A stretch of DNA of 34,782 nucleotides, taken from assembly GCA_900315495.1 (NCBI GenBank), contig OMZJ01000053.1, forward strand, positions 1-34,782, in the 5' to 3' direction. This DNA comes from an uncultured Lachnospiraceae bacterium (GTDB lineage: Bacteria; Bacillota; Clostridia; Lachnospirales; Lachnospiraceae). The stretch's first letter is position 1. Every line of letters starts with the position of its first letter. The notes under the pieces were generated by a model. The model was not told where the DNA came from. It made no database searches and saw only the letters and a program-made list of their open reading frames with translations. Both the position numbers and the translations under genes were made by a program. This document shows, piece by piece, positions 23,948 to 32,147 of the stretch.

Positions 23948-24223
23948 AATAAATGAATCCATGTCGTATTTTGTCCATATCGTACGGATTCGATCACCTT
24001 TTTATAAAATCTTTGCATATTCTGACTGAAGGGAGACCGCATCATCCGGTTTCCTTCCGTCTGCGGCAGACAGGCAGGGTCTTACCTGCGGGATGCGAAT
24101 GGTGCGAGGCCTGTACTTTCCAGCAGAAGAGTCAGTGGGCAGGGAAAATAGATTATTATGAGATCATAGAAGGGAGTGTGGATCTGTGGATCTGAAACCC
24201 GGATTCACGCATGTCACAGAACC

Positions 24224-24982
24224 ATGCAGGAAATGAATCAGAATCAAAGCCGGTATGAATCCTTCCAAAGAGAATCTCCGGAATCCTCAGAATCTCCGGA
24301 AGAGAGATCTGGAGAGAGAGCTTTTGAAGAAAAACTTCCGAAAGCAGAGTCCCCGAAGGGAGTGTACCGGTCCGACACTATCTACGGCAACCACCTTCCC
24401 GAACTGGAAGAGACGATGGATTTTGTGCTCCGCAGGATCGATGCGATCCGGAAACAGCTGGCCGGCAGCAGCCAGCAGGGGGATCCCGTGGACCACGTCC
24501 TGTCCCGGATCAAGACGGACGCGAGCATGCGCGAGAAATGCCGCCGGAAGGGAATTCCTGAGAATGAGCACTCGGCGCTGGAGATCTGCCAGGACGCCAT
24601 CGGAATCCGGATTATCTGCCCGTTCCTCAACGATGTGTATACCATTGCGAATGCTCTCAAGGCACAGCCGGATTTTGAATCCGTCGAGGAGAAGGACTAC
24701 ATCCGCCATGTCAAGCCGAACGGCTACCGCAGCCTGCACATCATCATGCGAATTCACGGATTGTTTGTGGAATTCCAGATCCGCACGATTTCCATGGATA
24801 CCTGGGCCGCACTGGAACATCTGATGACGTACAAGCAGAACATCTCGGGCAATGAAAAGCTGATCGTCAGCGAGCTGAAGCGCTGCGCGGATGAACTGGC
24901 CTCCACCGATGTCTCGATGCAGACCATCCGGGATATGATCACGGCAGAGGGAGACGGCGGAGAGCCGCCGGCAGAGAAGTAA
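24224..24982 (+). CDS. Small alarmone synthetase (RelQ/YjbM-like GTP pyrophosphokinase)
   Basis: A 252-residue single-domain (p)ppGpp synthetase that would transfer pyrophosphate from ATP to GDP or GTP. Core motifs are RIKTDASMREKCRRKG (95-110), the metal-binding Asp in DAIGIR (124-129), GYRSLH (167-172), and EFQIRT with catalytic Glu183. WAALEH (194-199) is also typical. There is no HD hydrolase, TGS or ACT domain, so it is synthesis-only. Compared with the ~211-residue Bacillus RelQ it has an extra acidic Ser/Pro/Glu N terminus of about 45 residues. Part of this is encoded by a 13-base direct repeat (24271 and 24289). The start is uncertain: GTG at 24176, ATG at 24224 or ATG at 24233; none has an ideal ribosome site. 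A two-component system follows after 29 bases. Confidence 0.9.
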   Translation: MQEMNQNQSRYESFQRESPESSESPEERSGERAFEEKLPKAESPKGVYRSDTIYGNHLPELEETMDFVLRRIDAIRKQLAGSSQQGDPVDHVLSRIKTDASMREKCRRKGIPENEHSALEICQDAIGIRIICPFLNDVYTIANALKAQPDFESVEEKDYIRHVKPNGYRSLHIIMRIHGLFVEFQIRTISMDTWAALEHLMTYKQNISGNEKLIVSELKRCADELASTDVSMQTIRDMITAEGDGGEPPAEK

Positions 24983-25011
24983 GAAAATTCAGAGGATAGA
25001 GTGAACAAGTC

Positions 25012-25677
25012 ATGAAACTATTGATTGCAGAAGACACAAAAGACATGAACCGGGCGCTGACTGCGGTTCTGACCCATGAGGGCTACGAGACAGACTCCGT
25101 CTTTGACGGCATTGAGGCGGAGAAACACCTGCAGGAGAACCGGTACGACGCGGTGATTCTGGACATCATGATGCCGGGAAAGACCGGGCTGGAGGTGCTC
25201 CGTGGGCTTCGGGAGACCGGAGATGACACCCCGGTTCTCCTTCTGACCGCAAAGGCAGAGATCGATGACCGGGTCGCGGGGCTCGACGCCGGTGCGGACG
25301 ACTATCTGCCCAAACCGTTCTCCCTGAAGGAGCTCCTGGCCAGAGTCCGGTCGCTGTGCCGGCGCAGCGCGAAAAACAGCGCGGCGGACCTCCGCTTCGG
25401 GGATTTTCAGATGCGTTCGGACGGACTGGAAATCGTCAGTGAGAATTCCGTCCGCCTATCCGCGCGGGAATACGAGCTGCTCCAGGCCCTGGTGCAGAAC
25501 AGCAGCCATCCGCTCACCCCGCAGTGGATTCTGGAACATCTGTGGAGCGGGGAGGAAGCGGGCCTGGACACGGTATCGCTGTACATTTCTTACCTGCGCG
25601 GGAAGCTTCGGTCGATTGCCTCCTCCGTGACCATCGAGGAGACGTCGGAGGGATACCAGTTGAAGACCGGCGCGTGA
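25012..25677 (+). CDS. OmpR-family response regulator
   Basis: A 221-residue DNA-binding response regulator. The receiver domain (1-115) has the acidic pocket Glu7/Asp8, phospho-acceptor Asp51 (ILDIMMPG), Thr in LLTAKAE and Lys in LPKPFS. The C-terminal winged helix (about 125-220) has LSAREYELLQALVQN, WSGEEAGLDTVSLYISYLRGKL and a final EGYQL, typical of OmpR/PhoB. The ATG at 25012 is preferred because receiver homology begins at once, although the ribosome site (GAGGATAG) is spaced wide. It is partnered with the histidine kinase 54 bases downstream. Confidence 0.94.
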   Translation: MKLLIAEDTKDMNRALTAVLTHEGYETDSVFDGIEAEKHLQENRYDAVILDIMMPGKTGLEVLRGLRETGDDTPVLLLTAKAEIDDRVAGLDAGADDYLPKPFSLKELLARVRSLCRRSAKNSAADLRFGDFQMRSDGLEIVSENSVRLSAREYELLQALVQNSSHPLTPQWILEHLWSGEEAGLDTVSLYISYLRGKLRSIASSVTIEETSEGYQLKTGA

Positions 25678-25731
25678 GCCGAAAAGATCCGTACAACATT
25701 GTTATAGTACTCTAAGGAAGGAGGACTGCAG

Positions 25732-27174
25732 ATGAATTCTGAGGGAATCCGAAAACTCAAGAGAAAATTCATCACCGTGATGACGATTTCCTTTGTGGTC
25801 GTCATGGTGCTCACTAGCTTCTTTGTCAACATGGCGATGCAGCACGCGAACCAGACCCGGATCGACCAGATCCTGTCGTTTGTCGTGGAGAGCGGCGGCG
25901 AGGTGACGAATGAAGAGATTGAGAATGCCTCCGAGCACAACCGCCTTCCCGGAAACCTCTATCTGACGCGCTATTTCACCGTGATTGCAGACGAGAAGAA
26001 CAATGTTCTAAGCGTCAACCTGGACAATATCCAGGGCATTACCTACAAGCAGGCCGTCTCCTATGCCATGAAGGTACTCCAGCCGGATCTCATCACCAAA
26101 TATCTGACCAATCACCAGATCGACAGCTTTTATTACACGGTCGTCCCCCAGGACAACGGCGGGTCCATGGTGGTCTTCGTCGACGGCACTACGCAGAACT
26201 CCATGCGCACGGAAGTCTTTGAATACACCATGATTCTCTGCCTGTCCGGCGCCCTGATCACGCTTCTGATCGTGTCGCTCCTGTCCAACCGGATCATCCG
26301 GCCGGAGGTGGAGAACGCGAAGCGGCAGAAGGAATTCATCACCAATGCCAGTCATGAGCTGAAGACGCCGCTGGCGGTCATCCGGGCCAATACAGAGATC
26401 ATCGAGATGATGGGCGGCGAGAACGAGTGGACCAGATCCACCATGCGGCAGATCGAGCACCTCAGCAGCCTGATCCAGAACCTGGTGATGATCTCCAGAA
26501 GTTCGGAACAGTCGGAGCAGAATATCTTCTCCGACATCGACCTCTCGAAGGCGGTCACGGAGATTGTGGAGCCCTTCAAGGCGCTGGCCATCCAGGACAA
26601 AAAGGAGTACAGGCTGAAGATTCAGGAGGGGCTGAAGATCCGCGCGGATGAAAGCCAGATGCGGCAGCTGGCCTCCCTCCTGACGGACAATGCCTTCAAA
26701 TACTGCGACGAGAACGGCGCGATCGAGGTCGGCCTGAGTCCCTGGAAGAAGGGAAAGCAGGTGCACTTCTGGGTCTCGAATTCCTACGCGGAGGGCCGCA
26801 ACGTGGATTACATCCGGTTTTTCGAGCGGTTCTACCGGGAGGACAAGTCACACACAAACCAGAAGGGATTCGGCATCGGCCTGTCTCTCGCCGAAAGTAT
26901 CTGCGTGAGCTACGGCGGAACGATCTCCGCATCCTGGAAGGATGGGATCATTACGTTCCACTGCATCCTGCCAGTGACGCCGAAGGACCGTGTCATGGGC
27001 TTTTCTGACCGAGTGTCCGCCTGCGCCGGAAAGATCCGGGCGCACTTCTCCCGGAAAAAGAAGAAGGACGCCGGAGAAGCCGCAGGGAGAACGGCGAAAA
27101 AAACGCCGAAAGAAACGGCGGAAAAAAAGAGTGCGGAAGGGGAAAGGGAGGGAGAGTCTATCCGATGGGAATGA
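25732..27174 (+). CDS. Membrane sensor histidine kinase
   Basis: A 480-residue kinase. Membrane helices lie at about 14-34 and 165-185, flanking an extracellular sensor of about 130 residues. No HAMP domain is evident between helix 2 and the dimerisation domain. The phospho-acceptor is His208 in NASHELKTPLAV. The ATPase N box has Asn320 (LLTDNAFKY). The G2-type motif is GFGIGLSLAES (379-389). The usual DxGxG G1 box is replaced by NSYAEGRN around 350-357. The C terminus carries a Lys/Glu-rich tail of about 40 residues. The ATG at 25732 has AAGGAGG upstream. It overlaps the next gene by 10 bases. Confidence 0.93.
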   Translation: MNSEGIRKLKRKFITVMTISFVVVMVLTSFFVNMAMQHANQTRIDQILSFVVESGGEVTNEEIENASEHNRLPGNLYLTRYFTVIADEKNNVLSVNLDNIQGITYKQAVSYAMKVLQPDLITKYLTNHQIDSFYYTVVPQDNGGSMVVFVDGTTQNSMRTEVFEYTMILCLSGALITLLIVSLLSNRIIRPEVENAKRQKEFITNASHELKTPLAVIRANTEIIEMMGGENEWTRSTMRQIEHLSSLIQNLVMISRSSEQSEQNIFSDIDLSKAVTEIVEPFKALAIQDKKEYRLKIQEGLKIRADESQMRQLASLLTDNAFKYCDENGAIEVGLSPWKKGKQVHFWVSNSYAEGRNVDYIRFFERFYREDKSHTNQKGFGIGLSLAESICVSYGGTISASWKDGIITFHCILPVTPKDRVMGFSDRVSACAGKIRAHFSRKKKKDAGEAAGRTAKKTPKETAEKKSAEGEREGESIRWE

Positions 27175-28043
27175 AGGGGCCTCTGGTAACGGAGATTGCC
27201 GTGAACACCTATGCGATCAATGAATACGGCCTTGTGACGATGTACCTTCTGGCCGGGTCCTCCCGGGCGCTTCTGATCGACACCGGCTGCGGATTCTGCG
27301 ACCTGAACGCGGTGGTCCGGAAGATGACGGATCTCCCGTACAGTGTGGTTCTGACCCACGGGCATCTGGATCACGCCGGCGGCATGGTGCAGTTTCCGGA
27401 AATTTTCCTGAACCGCCGGGATCTTCTGATGGCGGAGAGCATCACCAGCTCGGAACTGAGCGACTACGCGAACACCCTCGGTGAGATGGGAAGCTTCGAC
27501 GCCTATGATTTTTCCGCCGACGCACTGCACCGGCGGGAGCGGAAGCCGGTGTTTCACTTCATTGAGGAGGGATGGCGGATCGACCTCGGCGGAAGAGTCA
27601 TCGAGGCCTATGCCGTTCCGGGGCATACGCCGGGAAGCATGGCGTTCCTGGACCGGAAGAACCGCATCCTGTTCTCCGGCGACTGCTGCAACACAAATCT
27701 TCTTGCAGACCACGCGAGCGTCACCACCATCTACCGCTCGATCATGAAAGTGGTGGGGCTGATGCCCGCCTTTGACCGGAATTTCAACGGTCATACCGGA
27801 TATGCCGGAAGCCCGGACTGCCTCAGCCAGCCCTATGACGTCCCGAAGGATCTTCTCTGGATCTGCCAGGCCATTCTCCGGCACGAGGTGCAGCCGACAA
27901 AGACGACGTTTCTCAAAAACATGGTCCTGTATCAGGTGCGGCACGGGACCGCAACGCTGTCCTACAATCCGGACCGGCTGACGGATCCCGGGGAAAAGCC
28001 AGTGGACCCGGAGAAACTGGGGCCTGAGATCCGGTGCCGGTGA
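27165..28043 (+). CDS. Metallo-beta-lactamase-fold hydrolase
   Basis: A 292-residue MBL-fold protein. Metal-binding motif THGHLDH (64-70) has the HxHxDH pattern. A second His lies in VPGHTPGS, a bridging Asp in FSGDCC, and a late His in FNGHTG. This is the general glyoxalase II/lactonase-like layout; the substrate cannot be assigned. There is no signal peptide. The ATG at 27165 overlaps the kinase stop region; GGGAGGGAGA precedes it, and an alternative ATG is at 27171. Tight linkage suggests it is expressed with the two-component system. Confidence 0.88.
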   Translation: MGMKGPLVTEIAVNTYAINEYGLVTMYLLAGSSRALLIDTGCGFCDLNAVVRKMTDLPYSVVLTHGHLDHAGGMVQFPEIFLNRRDLLMAESITSSELSDYANTLGEMGSFDAYDFSADALHRRERKPVFHFIEEGWRIDLGGRVIEAYAVPGHTPGSMAFLDRKNRILFSGDCCNTNLLADHASVTTIYRSIMKVVGLMPAFDRNFNGHTGYAGSPDCLSQPYDVPKDLLWICQAILRHEVQPTKTTFLKNMVLYQVRHGTATLSYNPDRLTDPGEKPVDPEKLGPEIRCR

Positions 28044-28087
28044 CTCCGGGCAGAGTGCCCGGAAGCCTCCTGTGGAATCTGGCCGGC

Positions 28088-28116
28088 TTGCTTTTTGCCC
28101 TTTTCTGCGGTACAGT
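28088..28116 (+). promoter_or_regulatory. Possible promoter of hydratase-isocitrate dehydrogenase pair
   Basis: TTGCTT (28088-28093) and TACAGT (28111-28116) are 17 bases apart in the 170-base gap after the MBL gene, about 90 bases before the hydratase start. A weak candidate. Confidence 0.4.
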
Positions 28117-28213
28117 ATCACAGGAAGAAAATCGGAGTTCACAGAAGCGTCGGAGGTGTCTGGGGCGCCTTTTCGTGCAGACGCTCTTCGCATTCGATCA
28201 GGAGGTGTACAAA

Positions 28214-30397
28214 TTGTTCTATCACAAAGAGGGAACTTACTATAGCAACGGGAAACCTGCCGCGGCAGGGGATGTGCCGGTTTCGGAGGCGCGGAAGCGC
28301 ACCATGGCGTCCCGCATCCTGTCGGCCCATGAAAAGGGCGGCTCCTATGACGGCGGCGGGATCCGTCACATCGTGTTTGACGGCATGCTGTCCCACGACA
28401 TCACCTATGTCAACATCATACAGACCGCGCGGGCAAGCGGCATGGAGAAATTCCCCCTGGAATACACCCTGACCAACTGCCACAACAGCCTGTGCGCCGT
28501 CGGCGGCACGATCAATGAGGATGACCATATCTTCGGCCTCTCCGCCGCGAAAAAGTACGGCGGCAATTTCGTCCCCGCGAATGCGGCGGTGATCCACCAG
28601 TATGCGCGGGAGCAGATGGCCGGATGCGGGAAAATGATCCTAGGCTCGGACAGCCACACCCGCTACGGCGCTCTCGGAACCGTGGCTGTGGGCGAGGGCG
28701 GACCGGAGCTGGTCAAGCAGCTTCTGCAGAACACCTACGACATCAAGGATCCCGAAGTGGTTCTGATCTATGTCACGGGAAAGCTCCGCAAGGGTGTCGG
28801 CCCGCATGACGTGGCGCTGCTCCTCTGTAAAGAAGTCTTCGGGACCGTGAAAAACCAGATCCTCGAATTTGCCGGACCGGGCGTCGCGGGCCTGACCATG
28901 GACGAGCGCATCGGAATCGACGTCATGACCACCGAGACCTCCTGTCTGTCCTCCATCTGGCAGACGGATGACGCGGTGAAGGAGTATTTTGCGATTCACG
29001 GACGTCCGGAGGCGTACCGCACCCTGGCACCAGAGGAGGGGGCGTATTACGATCACTGGATTGATCTCGACCTCTCGAAGGTGGAGCCCATGATCGCCCT
29101 GCCGTTCCATCCCTCGAACGCCTATCCGATCCGCGAGGTTATTGCGGATCCGCACCGCTATCTGGACCCGATCGGCCTCGGTGACAAGATTCGGGACGGG
29201 AAGATTCTGGTGGACCAGGGCGAAATCGCCGGCTGCGCAGGCGGACTGTTCGAAAACATCCATGCGGCGGCCGATATTCTGCGCGGGCAGGATGTCGGGG
29301 ACGGTGTCTTCGGCCTGAATGTCTATCCGGCGTCCCTTCCGGTGGAGGCGGCGCTGGCGAAAGACGGCACCATGACAGAGCTCCTGTCGGAGGGCGCCAT
29401 CTTCAAGCCGGCCTTCTGCGGCCCCTGCTTCGGCGCCGGCGATGTGCCCGGAAACAACGGCTTCTCCATCCGCCATACCACCCGCAACTTCCCGAACCGC
29501 GAGGGGGCAAAGCCCGCCGAAGGACAGAAGGCCTTCGTCGCGCTGATGGATGCGCGCTCGATTGCAGCGACGGCCAGAAACCACGGCATCCTGACCGCAG
29601 CGGACCAGATCGACTACACCGAGCGTCCGGCCTCCTACACCTATAACGCCCGGATCTATGAGAAGCGGGTCTACCACGGCTGGAAGATAGGCCCGGTGCC
29701 CTCCGAGCCTCTGGTCTACGGCCCGAACATCAAGGACTGGCCGCCGATCGCGCCGCTCAAAGAGGACCTTCTGGTGCAGCTGGCCGCGGTGATCCGTGAC
29801 CCGGTGACCACGACCGACGAACTGATTCCGTCCGGCGAGACCTCCTCGTACCGGAGCAACCCGATCCGCCTGTCCGAGTTTGCTCTGTCCCGGCGCGAAC
29901 CCGCCTATGTGGGGCGCACAAAGGAGATCCAAAAGAAGAAGCCGGAGGAGCTGGGCTTTGACAGCGGCCGGACTTCCATCGGATCCGCGATCTACTGTGT
30001 GAAGCCGGGCGACGGATCCGCCCGTGAGCAGGCTGCTTCCTGCCAGAGAGTCCTGGGCGGCGCCGCGAATTTCTGCTCCGAATATGCCACCAAGCGCTAC
30101 CGCAGCAACGTCATCAACTGGGGCATGATGCCCTTCACGGTGGAGGGCGATTTCCCCTATGAGACCTGGGACTGGGTCTATGTCCCGGGCATCCGTCAGG
30201 CCCTGCTGGACGGGAAGGAGACCGTGACCGGGTACGCGATCCGGCAGTCAGCGCTTGAGGCGGATCCTGCGAAGAAGGGAACGGACCTCTGCAGCGAACC
30301 CCTGACGCTGCATCTGGGGATCCTCACCGACGAAGAGCGGCGGATCCTTCTGGCCGGCTGCCTGATGAACCGCTATCAGGAATTAAAGAAAAAGTAA
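28214..30397 (+). CDS. Aconitase-family hydratase
   Basis: A 727-residue aconitase-superfamily protein, likely interconverting citrate and isocitrate with a 4Fe-4S cluster. Visible motifs are GSDSHTRYGALGTVAVGEGG (from 144) and three candidate cluster cysteines, Cys341 (AGCAGG) and Cys402/Cys405 (FCGPCFG). Next come RNFPNREG and a C-terminal swivel-type domain. It is diverged from standard AcnA/AcnB and resembles the hydratases annotated in Lachnospiraceae. The start is TTG at 28214, decided by AGGAGGTG at 28200-28207; upstream in-frame codons read into the promoter region. The isocitrate dehydrogenase gene follows, so the pair makes 2-oxoglutarate from citrate, presumably for glutamate synthesis. 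Confidence 0.85.
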   Translation: MFYHKEGTYYSNGKPAAAGDVPVSEARKRTMASRILSAHEKGGSYDGGGIRHIVFDGMLSHDITYVNIIQTARASGMEKFPLEYTLTNCHNSLCAVGGTINEDDHIFGLSAAKKYGGNFVPANAAVIHQYAREQMAGCGKMILGSDSHTRYGALGTVAVGEGGPELVKQLLQNTYDIKDPEVVLIYVTGKLRKGVGPHDVALLLCKEVFGTVKNQILEFAGPGVAGLTMDERIGIDVMTTETSCLSSIWQTDDAVKEYFAIHGRPEAYRTLAPEEGAYYDHWIDLDLSKVEPMIALPFHPSNAYPIREVIADPHRYLDPIGLGDKIRDGKILVDQGEIAGCAGGLFENIHAAADILRGQDVGDGVFGLNVYPASLPVEAALAKDGTMTELLSEGAIFKPAFCGPCFGAGDVPGNNGFSIRHTTRNFPNREGAKPAEGQKAFVALMDARSIAATARNHGILTAADQIDYTERPASYTYNARIYEKRVYHGWKIGPVPSEPLVYGPNIKDWPPIAPLKEDLLVQLAAVIRDPVTTTDELIPSGETSSYRSNPIRLSEFALSRREPAYVGRTKEIQKKKPEELGFDSGRTSIGSAIYCVKPGDGSAREQAASCQRVLGGAANFCSEYATKRYRSNVINWGMMPFTVEGDFPYETWDWVYVPGIRQALLDGKETVTGYAIRQSALEADPAKKGTDLCSEPLTLHLGILTDEERRILLAGCLMNRYQELKKK

Positions 30398-30423
30398 AAA
30401 GGTAAAAAGCAATACGGAATCTG

Positions 30424-30457
30424 TACAGATCAAATGATCCAGTCAATACAGATCATT
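30424..30457. promoter_or_regulatory. Repeats between hydratase and isocitrate dehydrogenase genes
   Basis: TACAGATCA occurs directly repeated at 30424 and 30447. AATGATC (30433-30439) and GATCATT (30451-30457) form a perfect inverted repeat. It may be an operator or an intercistronic hairpin; no T tail follows. Confidence 0.4.
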
Positions 30458-30514
30458 CAAAAGCATAAACGATTCAAAGAAAAATGCGGACGATCGATCA
30501 GACAGGAGATACGG

Positions 30515-31735
30515 ATGAGCAGAATTGTAATGAAGAATCCGATTGTGGAGATGGACGGCGACGAGATGACCCGGGTCATCTGGAAATGGATCAAGGAGGA
30601 ACTTCTGGATCCGTTTGTCGAGCTGAAGACGGAATATTATGACCTGGGGCTTCCCCACAGGGATGAAACCGGTGATCAGGTGACAATCGACGCCGCGGAG
30701 GCAACGAAGCGCCTGGGTGTCGCGGTCAAGTGCGCGACGATCACGCCGAATGTGCAGCGCATGAGCGAATATAAGCTGCACCAGATGTGGAAGAGCCCGA
30801 ACGGAACGATCCGCGGCATGCTTGACGGCACTGTGTTCCGCGCGCCGGTGATGATTGACTGCATCCACCCGAACGTGAAGACCTGGGAAAAGCCGATTAC
30901 CATCGCCCGCCACGCCTACGGCGATATCTACAAGAACACGGAGATCCGCACCACCGAGGGCGGAACCTGTGAGCTCGTATTCACCGGAAAGAGCGGCGCC
31001 GTGACCCGGAAGGAAATCCAGACGCTGGAGGGACCGGGCATTTTCCAGGGCGTGCACAACAAGGAGAAGAGCATCGAGAGCTATGCGCGCTCGGTCTTCA
31101 GCTATGCGCTGGATGTGAAGCAGGACGTCTGGTTTTCCACCAAGGACACCATCTCCAAGATCTATGACGGGTGCTTCAAGGAGATCATGCAGCGGGTGTA
31201 CGACGAGGAATACCGCGAGAAGTTCGAGGCGGCAGGCCTGACCTACTTCTATACGCTGATCGACGACGCCGTGGCGAGAGTCATCCGTTCCAAGGGCGGA
31301 TTCATCTGGGCCCTGAAGAATTACGACGGGGATGTCATGAGCGACATGGTCTCCACCGCCTTCGGCTCCCTGGCGATGATGACGTCCGTCCTGGTCAGCC
31401 CGGACGGTGTGTACGAGTATGAGGCCGCGCACGGCACCGTGACCAGACATTACTATCGCTACCTGAAGGGGGAGACCACTTCCACCAACCCGATCGCGAC
31501 CATCTTCGCCTGGACCGGAGCGCTCCGGAAGCGCGGCGAGCTGGACGGCCAGAAGGAGCTCTGCGATTTTGCAGAACGTCTGGAAAAGACCTGTCTGAGC
31601 GTTCTGGAGGCAGGGTATCTGACCAAGGACCTGGTGCCGTTAGCCCAGGAAGAGCTTGGAAAGAAGGGGATTGAAATCCACCAGATGGATACCATGTCCT
31701 ACCTGAAGAAAGTCCGGGAAGAGATGGAGAAGTAA
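30515..31735 (+). CDS. icd: NADP-dependent isocitrate dehydrogenase
   Basis: A 406-residue enzyme of the eukaryotic-like (type II) homodimeric class, catalysing oxidative decarboxylation of isocitrate to 2-oxoglutarate. Substrate-binding residues fall at exactly the human IDH1 positions: Ser94, Asn96, Arg100, Arg109, Arg132 and Tyr139. AAHGTVTRH and STNPIATIFAWT mark the coenzyme site and NADP type. The ATG at 30515 follows ACAGGAGA; an in-frame start at 30434 would add a non-conserved basic extension. It lies 117 bases after the hydratase gene and is probably co-transcribed. A long hairpin terminator follows. Confidence 0.95.
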   Translation: MSRIVMKNPIVEMDGDEMTRVIWKWIKEELLDPFVELKTEYYDLGLPHRDETGDQVTIDAAEATKRLGVAVKCATITPNVQRMSEYKLHQMWKSPNGTIRGMLDGTVFRAPVMIDCIHPNVKTWEKPITIARHAYGDIYKNTEIRTTEGGTCELVFTGKSGAVTRKEIQTLEGPGIFQGVHNKEKSIESYARSVFSYALDVKQDVWFSTKDTISKIYDGCFKEIMQRVYDEEYREKFEAAGLTYFYTLIDDAVARVIRSKGGFIWALKNYDGDVMSDMVSTAFGSLAMMTSVLVSPDGVYEYEAAHGTVTRHYYRYLKGETTSTNPIATIFAWTGALRKRGELDGQKELCDFAERLEKTCLSVLEAGYLTKDLVPLAQEELGKKGIEIHQMDTMSYLKKVREEMEK

Positions 31736-31783
31736 GTGGATTTTCTTTCGTCCGTTTCAATCTCAGGAAAACGCCCCGTATTC

Positions 31784-31823
31784 ATGAGGGCAGCGGCTGT
31801 CAGCCGCTGCCCTCATTTTCGTT
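31784..31823 (+). terminator. Terminator with 16-bp perfect stem
   Basis: ATGAGGGCAGCGGCTG (31784-31799) and its exact complement (31801-31816) flank a single T, followed by TTTCGTT. The 16-bp perfect match is unusually long, and the real loop must open a few pairs. It ends the isocitrate dehydrogenase transcript. Confidence 0.8.
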
Positions 31824-31838
31824 CAAAAATCTCAATCG

Positions 31839-31880
31839 TTTCGGCAGATCCGGATGAACAGCATGATTTCAGCAGATCCG
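31839..31880. repeat. Direct repeats upstream of SIMPL gene promoter
   Basis: TTTCGGCAGATCCG (31839-31852) and TTTCAGCAGATCCG (31867-31880) match at 13 of 14 positions, 28 bases apart. The second copy ends two bases before a perfect -35, the usual place for an activator site. Confidence 0.5.
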
Positions 31881-31882
31881 AG

Positions 31883-31909
31883 TTGACAGCTGAGCGAAAA
31901 TGCTATATG
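31883..31909 (+). promoter_or_regulatory. Predicted promoter of SIMPL-domain gene
   Basis: A perfect TTGACA (31883-31888) is followed by TGC-TATATG, an extended -10 at 31904-31909, with a short 15-base spacer; TATGTA (31906) with a 17-base spacer is an alternative. The transcription start would be 230-240 bases before the gene. No gene is seen in 31910-32147. Confidence 0.45.
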
Positions 31910-32147
31910 TAAATGTTTGGAATAGCTCATCGAAATCTCACCCCCAAAGCCACTGTTATGACTGTGTTCGGATTCCGGGAGAACCGCTTTTCATCGGAAC
32001 GTATCGGGCCGTTGGTTCCCTGACTAAAAATTTTTTCTGCTGCTGCAACATTTTCCCGTGCTGAATGGTATACAGGGCAGAGGGGAGGGGATTATTTCAA
32101 AGCCCCGGGAAAACCTGAGAAACCCCATGCCAGAGAAGGAGGAACTT

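Noticed and set aside
23953..24195. 80-codon frame in the leader of the alarmone synthetase gene
   Set aside because: Its ATG lies at the predicted transcription start with no ribosome site, and no known protein pattern is seen. A leader peptide cannot be excluded.
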